From: Distichodus sexfasciatus
Lineage: Eukaryota > Chordata > Actinopteri > Characiformes > Distichodontidae
NCBI GenBank assembly: GCA_032718565.1
Contig: JAVGVS010000042.1
Coordinates: forward strand, 1,471,207-1,535,206
Reading direction: 5' to 3'
Length of the DNA stretch: 64,000 nucleotides
Part shown: piece after piece, positions 56,641 to 64,000 of the stretch
How the letters are laid out: every line of letters begins with the position of its first letter
Numbering within the stretch: position 1 is the stretch's first letter
Notes under the pieces: generated by a model
Told to the model about the DNA's origin: nothing
The model's database searches: none
The model's input: the letters and a program-made list of their open reading frames with translations, nothing else
Made by a program: the position numbers and the translations under genes

Positions 56641-58447
56641 TCCACTAGAATAACCAAATCTGAACATATGGCTTATTAAATGAAAGACTGTAAACATTTT
56701 TTCCACAAGGTCCAGGACGAAAATATACATGGATGAACAGTAATATACGTTTCTCTTTCAAAGCTTAGAATGCATAGATACATTTTATTGAGAAATACTG
56801 ATTATATTATTGAAAATACGCTTTGGTCATCTGTTAACTAGAATGCTAATTTATTCAAGCAAGTCACAAAGCTAAAATTATTGCCCAAGCTGAGGCCAAG
56901 TTGCCTTGACAACACCTGTGACTGAGATCTTAAGGATTTTTTTTTTTTTTTTACTACAATGACGTGCCTGTGCCACTCTGGAATAGGCTGTGACTTGCAT
57001 ACATTAGAATGTTAAACAATTACAAATGTGTACGAATTGCACACGACAGGCACCTACGCGGTGTGCATTGGTTGCTTCGGCGTCAGCAGAAGAGCCTTCA
57101 TTTCACGTTACATCTTGTGTTCAGAAACCTGTGAAATGGTAAAAAGAAACATCCGGCACGTCGTGTCAAAAGCATCATTCATTTATGGAGGCTGCGCTTC
57201 CAGCTTGCTGAGACTGAGAGGAAAAAAGTATGTAATGGATGCTGGGGTCTTGCATGCATCAATGAATTGTGAATTCGGTTCAGTCCCCCTACCAGATGTC
57301 TGTCCCTCCCGAATTAGTTTTCTCATAAATAATGTTTAAAGTGGAAAGAACACTGGCTCACAACATTTGTGCTCGTGTTAACGGGCTGCATCAACAAAAG
57401 TCATTCAACCTGCATAAATAAATGCCTGCTTCTCCCCACACACACAATTGCAATGCTTATCTGATTCCAGAGGCATATTATCTGCTGAGAAATGAGGCTA
57501 CTGTGCCACACACACACAGCCTGATAACTTGCCAAAAAGGATAATGCTAAATTGAGCAACGGGGAAGTTCTGGCCGTCTCTAAATGGATGACATGCAAAG
57601 CGATGCAATAGGAAAGAATATAAAGCAGAGCCCAATTGTCCAATAACTGATGCAACTATACAACAACAGCACCAAGTGCAAAGATCATCTTAACCTTTAC
57701 TGGAAGTAAGACCGATTCTGTCATTTTGAAAGCATTTGGGAAATTTGCCTGTGGTTATATCAATCCAAGCTTTTAAAACAACCAGCCAAATAAATTTATA
57801 ACTATAATTTTTACCAACGGGCAACAGTAAAAAAAAGAATTGCTTTTGATTTTTTCCCCTTGTATTCAGAGAACATTGCCTGTGAGTGCATTTACAAATA
57901 ATACTACAATACCAGGACGTCTGTGGCTTTGAAACTTCCCAATTCCTTCAGAATTGCGCAACGAACATGAGCATGACGTCTGTTGTCCTTGTATGTAGCA
58001 ATGCATACATCTAATCAAACTGACAACTTCATAGATGGTGCTTTTTGCCTTTTCCCCCTAAACCTCCCTTCCCTCCAGCACAGGAGAAGCATTTGAAATT
58101 CTTGACAAAGCACTTTCTTCCCAGAGATGCCACACGTAGGCTGAAACACTAGGGGACAGTTTGCTTAAAAGCACTGCTGCAGTCCAACCCCGTACCATGC
58201 TTCGGGATCGGTGAGCTCAAGAGAAATTAGGTCATGCCTAATGATGGGGGGGGGGGGGGGTACATGCAAGACATGCAAAAGGAGACATGCAAGACATGCA
58301 AAAAGGAGTGCAAAACCCGAGGGGTGGAGGGAGAGAAAAAACCTAAGGCAACAGTGGGGGTGATACTGGAGACCTGCATGGCTGAGTTTGTCTGGGCTGT
58401 AAATGGTCTTACACTGGTGGAAAACTGTGGGAATGAGTTGGGTTTCA
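56641..58447. other. Intergenic, mostly unique; no gene recognised
   Basis: T-run at 56938-56952. The 57000-57660 block is non-repetitive, with two short open frames (57028-57339 plus, 57401-57655 minus) and no domain. It holds the G-run and small tandem repeat at 58246-58312. Confidence 0.5.
58246..58312. repeat. 15-G run plus two-copy 23/24-bp tandem repeat
   Basis: Fifteen consecutive G at 58246-58260, followed by two copies of ACATGCAAGACATGCAAAAG-type units and a partial third. Each unit itself holds two ACATGCAA words. Confidence 0.85.
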
Positions 58448-58505
58448 AGATTCAAGATTTGTCACATATATTTAATTATACAAGGATAACACATAGTGAA
58501 ATGCA
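58448..58505. mobile_element. TTCAAGATTCAAGA-tail repeat fragment
   Basis: TTCAAGATTCAAGATTTGTC followed by ACATA words and AGTGAAATGCAC matches a widespread fish repeat end with a TTCAAGA tail. Likely the 3' end of a LINE-mobilised element. Confidence 0.45.
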
Positions 58506-58616
58506 CCTGATCCATTCCTAAGACTGAGCTAATTTAAACAGAAATTAGTGAACAGATTAAAGTTAAAGTTTATTTAAGTTAAAGAAATATTACAAGACAC
58601 TAAATTTAAAAAATAA

Positions 58617-58891
58617 AGTCCTGGGTTCGATGTCCTGGTTGGCCGTAAGGCCTTTCTGTGTGGAGTTCGCGTGCTTTCCTCGTGTTTCTTCTGGAGGCTC
58701 CGGTTTCCTCCCAGTCCAAAGGCATGCAATATAGGTTCATTGGTGACTCTAAATTGGCTCTGTAAGGTGTGAATGTGAGTGTGACTGTGTGTGCCCTGCC
58801 GTGTGTTGGCACCTGCCCAGAGTTGGTCCCCGCCTTGCGCTCCTGCAAGCCCACTGGGGATTAAGCGGTTCAGATAATCAATAAATGAATG
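58617..58891 (+). mobile_element. SINE family A, plus orientation
   Basis: Starts at the B-box side (GTCCTGGGTTCGATGTCCTG), runs through GGAGGCTCCGGTTTCCTCCC and GTGTGTGCCCTGCCGTGTGT, and ends GGGGATTAAGCGGTTCAGAT with an AATGAATGA tail. The head 5' of the B box is missing. Confidence 0.85.
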
Positions 58892-61800
58892 ACATTTATC
58901 CTATAAACAGTTACTGTACATGTTTATTGGATAACTAAGTATGGTAAACTGCAGTGTGCCTATGTGTTACATAATGGACATAAAAGCATGCAAGTTGTAA
59001 ATGGCATGTGGGTGTCACACAGAAAGAGTTCACATGAGATCAGATAAAAGTAGGCATGTTACAGTTAAGAAGTCTTATGGTGTGAGTACAGAAGCTCATC
59101 CAGAGTCTCCTCGTTTTGTCCATAATACTCATGAAGTGTTTGAATGACTTCAACAGTTTCAAAGCTAAGGTGAGGCATTTAAGAGGTGTGAAGACCTCCA
59201 CAAATACATGCTTATGGAATTTCGGAAATTGCACATACTCTACATGCTCCACAGCGCATATTGCAGCAAAGATGGCATGCTGTAGTTGACACATCATGTA
59301 CGCATCTTTGTCAGAATCGTATCAATCAATGACGTTGTGGCCCTGACCCTGTCAGCTAGTGAAACATGCTCACGATGGCAGCATGTTAATTGCACCTCAC
59401 CTCATTAAGGTGATGGGAAGTCGATGCATTTGTCAGTCCTTTGGAGCACTAGGAGCGCATCTTCTTCCTTGTGTGGGCTTTCTCCATGCAGTCTAAGAAG
59501 AATGGGGCAATGACAATGTGGTGCAATGATGCTGGAAAATGATAGAGATAACTTCATTGGAGCCTCATGGAATTGCTGAATTAGTCAGTGAGGAAAAAAT
59601 CATCAGCTTCTTAAAACCGTAATTATGGAAATGCTAAAGTCAGTTCATATGTTGGTACTGAAAGCCATGTTCTTGGCAATACCTGGGATAAAAGAAGAGA
59701 GAAAAGTCATTATTGGTCTGAATAGGTGGTGGGGATTAGCAGTTGCGACAACACCAGCAGCTCAGAAGTCTTTCAGGGAAGGCAGTTTTTTTGCCGCACA
59801 GTGGTCGAACAAGTTTTCCCACACTGTTCTCCTCGTGTTGTCCGATGTTCTGTGAAGTCTCTAATCAGGCGAGGACACATGCCGTGTCTTGGGGACAGTA
59901 AAGCATGGGTTTAATTTTTTCTTATATTTCATGATGTCTGTCTAGCGACTGTAAACAATGTCGTTTTTTCGAGCGCTTGAAAGCCAGCATTGCAGGGGTT
60001 ACACGTGGCACAGTCCTCATAATGGAGCAAAATCAGAGTTGATAATGACTCAGGGAAGAAACTCACTGTAGCGAGAAGCGATGGCTTAAATTCAGGGAGG
60101 TGCGCGGTAGGGATGCTGACTCATTACCGAGCGTACCACAGGCACTAATCTTCCTCTGGCTACTGCCATTGTCCGCCTCAGAAAGGCAGAACCCTGACTT
60201 GCCTTTAAACCCCGTTAACTGGAATATGAGATGAGGTCCCCTCGCTGCTCCTCCTATGTTATGTGCAGAGATTACACAAATGCCACGAGACATTTGGACG
60301 ATTTCACATGAACGACTCTTGGCCTGTGAAGTACCGTTGTACTTACAGCTTGACTCAATTTCATTCATCTATGACCCATTAATTTCTCTGTATATGATTC
60401 CTGGCATACAGTAGGCATGCCATATTTAGAATGAAATCACGCCCTTCTTTGAAAGTGTGCACTGCTCTCCGAACCCGATATATCTTTTAAATTCCAAGGG
60501 AAAACTTCACAAGGAGCATTTAAATATTTCATTACAGCAAGTATGGATGGCATCATAAAAAGTGGTAACTTAGCAACTGCTTCTTGGCTTTATAATCAGA
60601 GGATTGTGTAGGCTGCTCATTCAGGGATGCGCAAAGCTCACATGCAAAAAAATATATCTGAGTTTAATGTATTTACTCTTTTCTATTCCTTTGACAACGG
60701 CTTGTCTCTTTCAGTCAGCTATTCACATCGTCATCCTCTTGAACCTTGAGCGCTGTGTGTGACTAATTGCTGTAGTTAAAATATTATTCCAGGTAACAAA
60801 ATGAGAATGTCAGAATGTAAGTTTTACTACAAAATGAAATTCACCGACTGAACCGAGAAATAGCTGTTAAATGAGGATCAGTTACAAGTCTGACACAAGG
60901 AGGGCTGAACTTGTAAGTGGTGTTTAGCAGCAGTCATGACCTTCTCGATAGAGTTCAAAAACAAAAAAGAAAGAAGGAAAAAAGCTACATCTTTAAACAT
61001 AGACAGACTTTCTAATGGAGTAGAACATCACATGCTGTCTTCGGGAAGCCAGTCAGACGTAATCGTCGTCAGACTTTGCAAGAAGAGAATTCTGTCATGG
61101 TGCAGTAGGTCTCCCTTTAATGAATTTTTCATTTTTCACAGCATCTGTATTCAGTTCTCTGTGGGCTAATGCAGCAACATGCCGACATCTTCCAGGATTA
61201 AAGGTGGCAATTAGAGGATAAAGCCCTGTGCTTCATGGAATGTGTTAATGTGAGCTGTGCAAAGCAGAGCAGAATGTGTGTGGGTGAGTTTTTAGGAATT
61301 AATGAAGATCTGATTGTTACCTATAATATCTGGAAGCATAACATTTGACCAATTTTTGTGGCTTTGTGAAGACTGGCCATCATAAGTAAAAAAAAAAAAA
61401 ATAGAAAATCAGTTTTTAGAGAAAAGTTTTTATTTGAAAAATGAAAAGAGTAAAAAGATTTGCATTTGGTAACTGAATTTAAGGTAAGGGTTAGTTGCTT
61501 GCTTAGTGTTATTTACAACTAGTAATTACTGGAGTACATTGAAGAGCCTTCACAAAGACAGCAAAACACAGTCACTGTATGTGTGTAAGTTCCATAAATA
61601 AATTCACTTAAACTCGCCCTGCTATAAGTAACACATGTTCAGGACTTGAACCTGGATTTTGTAGATGCTGTGAAAATGTTTGCACCCACCTATTTCTCTC
61701 CTTTAAATAAATTGATCAAGACAGTGTAACCAACCCCTCACAGATACGTTTTCTTTAAATCTTCATTAAAAGCCATTTTAGAGAACTTCCAGGATTCGCC

Positions 61801-61999
61801 AAGTCAAAGTCTTGAATAGAGGTTTGCCTCACCGTTTAAAATCAATTGCAGACTGGGACTCACCTGATAAATTAGAATGGGAACATGGACAGAATGAAAC
61901 CATGAGTGAATCATGTCTTGTAAAAGCCAGATCTTATAGCCAGGCATTCTCTGTGAGAAAAATCTATAAGTGAAAAACTATAGATGCAAATTTGTGTGT

Positions 62000-62002
<3 letters not shown>
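58892..62002. other. Intergenic, upstream of the shisa6-like gene
   Basis: No gene recognised. The degraded interspersed repeat at 61355-61600 is listed separately. Unique blocks at 60080-60720 and 60830-61260 are the nearest non-repetitive upstream sequence to the shisa6-like promoter and could hold enhancers. Open frames at 59625-59855 and 60063-60368 show no domains. Confidence 0.5.
61355..61600. repeat. Interspersed repeat with TTTGTGGCTTTGTGAAG / CACAAAGACAG ends, copy 2
   Basis: Degraded partner of 31200-31450: TTTGTGGCTTTGTGAAGACT at the left, AAGGTAAGGGTTAGTTGCTT in the centre and CTTCACAAAGACAGCAAAAC at the right. Confidence 0.55.

Positions 62003-62040
<38 letters not shown>
62003..62040. 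repeat. (GA)n microsatellite upstream of shisa6-like promoter
   Basis: Nineteen uninterrupted GA units. A second one follows at 62302-62332. Confidence 0.95.
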
Positions 62041-62042
<2 letters not shown>

Positions 62043-62148
62043 ATATAAAAGCAGAGGTTGTGAAGATCTCTTTCCAGTCTTTCATCAGCGTGAATAAGAG
62101 GGATTGCAGTCACAGAGCAGATCACAAAATCGTTCACTTTTCCTCCAG

Positions 62149-62285
62149 TAACGTCACGTCGCAATGACGGAGACACAATACAGCTGATGGCTCTGGAAGA
62201 ATGAAGCATCACATTCTGCGCGCAAGGGAGAAGAGAAAGAGAGAGTGATGTGTGTGAGAGAGAAGTACCGAGAGGCGTGACGCCA
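62149..62285. promoter_or_regulatory. Cluster of CRE-like TGACG sites
   Basis: TAACGTCA at 62149-62156 (a near-consensus CRE), TGACG at 62165-62169 and TGACG inside GCGTGACGCC at about 62276-62284. These lie within 300 bp of the likely transcription start of the shisa6-like gene. CREB/ATF binding is inference. Confidence 0.4.
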
Positions 62286-62297
62286 GCACTTTAATGA

Positions 62298-62301
<4 letters not shown>

Positions 62302-62340
<39 letters not shown>
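62302..62340. repeat. (GA)n microsatellite at the promoter
   Basis: About fifteen GA units ending GGGAGAGA, directly before the putative first exon. Confidence 0.95.
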
Positions 62341-62428
62341 TTGGCTCGGGCACGGCGTACGCCGCTGCCTTTCAGTTCTCATAGCCTCCACTTAGAGCCA
62401 CTCAGGATCTGCGGCACCAGAAGTCCAG
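62341..62428 (+). other. Putative 5' untranslated first exon of shisa6-like gene
   Basis: CpG-containing sequence ending in a consensus donor, AAGTCCAG|GTAAGTGC, with GT at 62429-62430. No ATG precedes the donor in a useful frame. The matching acceptor is TGTCTCTCGTCAG ending at 63001. Exon start is not defined by sequence alone; 62341 is only the end of the GA repeat. Confidence 0.45.
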
Positions 62429-63001
62429 GTAAGTGCACTTCACATTCGATGACGCGGCAAGGTTTTTAAAAACTTCTTGTCAAGGAGCAATAACGTCTTT
62501 AATCACGTCTTATTATGCGCGAGCGCCAAACAAGCACGTGCGCGCCGCGCCAGAAGGTCCTCGCGCTTGAAAAATGGTAATGAATTGGGAAGTGATGCCG
62601 TGAGCCTAACGACTGTTGTTCTGTATCATGTCTGCGTTATTAGTGTGACTTATTCAATTGTTGTTTTATAACACGAAACAGATATGCATCGATAAATACG
62701 TTTGTTCCACGGGATCGAAAGCGGAAAGCGAGGCGCGGGGCGCGAAGCGCGGGGCGCGTGGAAGTGCGGATGTGGTTAAGTGACACGCGCGCGTTTAGTA
62801 TGGAGCAGTGTTAATGTTTGGTCTGACGGCTTAATTAACAGTCAAGTTCATGTCCACTTCTTGCCAGAACAAGATGGGAAACGAGACGTAAAGCCAGGCT
62901 TATGCGGGACTTGCGTTTGGATGCGTTGTGTCGCGTCGAGGCAGAGCTGAGGAGCCGGGAGGCGCGCCACTCTGCCCCGTGACTGCCATGTCTCTCGTCA
63001 G
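62429..63001 (+). other. Putative 5'-UTR intron
   Basis: Bounded by GTAAGT at 62429 and a pyrimidine-AG acceptor ending at 63001. CpG-rich throughout (for example GAGGCGCGGGGCGCGAAGCG at about 62730), so the promoter CpG island spans it. An alternative is that transcription starts inside this region and no intron is used. Confidence 0.4.
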
Positions 63002-63214
63002 TGTCAGAAGTGCGTTATAAATGGCTCCCTCGACGAGGTCTGTCTCATTCTGGTGAAACCCTCAGCAGGAATGTCGATAAACAACCGAAACTGGAACTTT
63101 TGGACTGCGGCGACCTTGTAGGACCGAGCCGGTGTTCCACGTACGAGTCACGAGACCAGAAAATTGGCGGGAAAACAGGCAAGCGTCAAGAAGAAAGAAA
63201 CAAATTGCAAAGCC
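63002..63214 (+). other. 5' untranslated part of the coding exon
   Basis: Runs from the acceptor to the Kozak ATG. The frame is open upstream to TTG at 63164 but has no ATG there, so the start at 63215 is favoured. Confidence 0.5.
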
Positions 63215-63741
63215 ATGGGTATAAAACACTTCCTGCTCCTTTTGGTTTATTTGGACCCCCTGAATGTGCCGTGCACCTCGGCTGCCAAGCGCCCCAAAAA
63301 GCCCCACAAAGAAGTAAACGGTACTGCGCCGCCGCCGGCGTCCACGCAGAGGGTGGCGCAGGTCCAGCTCCCTGCCGCGGCCACTCATGAAACCTGCCAG
63401 GGCTACTACGACGTGAGCGGGCAGTTCGATAAGGAGTTTGAGTGCAATAACACCGACCACCGATACTGCTGCGGCACCTGCTTCTTGAGGTTCTGCTGCC
63501 AGTTTAAGGGCAACCGGTTAGACCAGAGAATCTGCAAGAACTTCAAGCAGCCCTCCTGGGTGAAGACAGTGGCCCCTTCCCCGACACCCACGGACAACCC
63601 CTACGATCCCAGAATGGATCAGACCAACATGGCCGTCTACATTACCTGCGGGGTCATAGCTTTCATCATAGTCGTCGGGGTGTCTACCAAAGTCGCGTAC
63701 GACAAAGCCACCCAGCCACCTCAGGAAATGAACATTCATAG
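63215..63741 (+). CDS. shisa6: Shisa6-like AMPA-receptor auxiliary protein, first coding exon (partial)
   Basis: Shisa6 (CKAMP52) is a single-pass membrane protein that binds AMPA-type glutamate receptors at synapses and slows their desensitisation; that is family knowledge. The exon encodes 175 codons plus two bases. ATG at 63215 sits in a strong Kozak context (AAAGCCATGG). Order: signal peptide (MGIKHFLLLLVYL, about residues 1-22); a basic, P/A-rich linker with N-glycosylation site NGT; the Shisa cysteine domain (about residues 61-115) with ETCQGYYDVSGQFDKEFECN and the CC-C-FRFCC-type spacing RYCCGTCFLRFCC; and a membrane helix YITCGVIAFIIVVGV (about 142-160). EMNIHR follows, split by a donor AG|GTGAGT at 63741/63742 (phase 2). 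EFECNN and EMNIHR point to Shisa6 rather than Shisa7 or Shisa9. The remaining exons, including the cytoplasmic tail, lie beyond the window. Confidence 0.9.
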
Positions 63742-64000
63742 GTGAGTTACCCAAGATTTTTCACGGGCCAGATTGGGTTGGTGCCTTTAGGCAAATAAAC
63801 AGCCTGCACCTGTCATGTCAACACATCTTTTTGCTCATATTGCATTTTAACAATTCGCCTGCATATGTGCTACCTCCTCACACTGCTGTCCGGACAGAAT
63901 GTTAAAAAACATGGTACGAACTAGTCGTGACCAGATTGCCAAAGACAGTTATATTGCACTGTTATGATGCCTCATGGCCCTGGCTCGCAGCAGACACCCT
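63742..64000 (+). other. Start of first coding intron of shisa6-like gene
   Basis: Begins GTGAGTTACC, a consensus donor, and continues to the window end without another exon. Confidence 0.8.

Noticed and set aside
63164..63214. Upstream extension of the shisa6-like frame
   Set aside because: No ATG occurs in the extension, which begins with TTG, and the downstream ATG has a strong Kozak context and a signal peptide right after it.
63062..63754. Long minus-strand open frames opposite the shisa6-like exon
   Set aside because: Shadows of the real plus-strand coding frame in G+C-rich sequence.

Overview
The window is vertebrate nuclear DNA, almost certainly from a teleost fish. One protein-coding exon is clear and lies at the far right: the first coding exon of a shisa6-like gene (63215-63741, + strand), with a likely 5' untranslated exon, an intron and a CpG-rich promoter just upstream. 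The fish assignment rests on the mobile-element content: L2-type LINE copies ending in TTTGAC repeats, hAT and TTAA-type DNA transposons, tRNA-derived SINEs with an (ATTC/GAAT)n tail, and an IS3-like (rve integrase) DNA transposon. There is no operon structure and no bacterial gene.

Left part, 1-11215: a degenerate 72-bp two-module tandem repeat occurs at 1-512 and 8436-11215. Between the two blocks sits a dense transposon cluster. It holds an 851-bp hAT element with perfect target duplications (1217-2067), a candidate two-exon minus-strand transcript around that element (1034-1111 and 2359-2592), and a long-inverted-repeat MITE (2802-3366). It also holds a solo LTR (3534-4018) and a broken rve-integrase transposon (about 4226-8397) split by a 5'-truncated L2 LINE (6144-7464).

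Middle part, 11216-62000: no convincing gene. It is mostly unique sequence carrying scattered elements: hAT (36386-36831; 39948-40964), a TTAA-flanked MITE (49053-49883), a second and larger L2 copy (43885-46387) abutting a third block of the 72-bp repeat (46388-47805), three SINE families, and microsatellites. The most unusual event is at 28721-29265. A 530-bp copy of sequence lying 2.1 kb upstream (26616-27139) has been pasted into a SINE, and the SINE sequence is duplicated for 13 bp on either side. The long unique stretches upstream of the shisa6-like exon are plausible homes for distal regulatory elements of a brain gene, but that is inference.

Right part, 62000-64000: two GA repeats, CRE-like sites, a 5' splice donor at 62429, an acceptor at 63001, the shisa6-like coding exon, and the start of its first coding intron.
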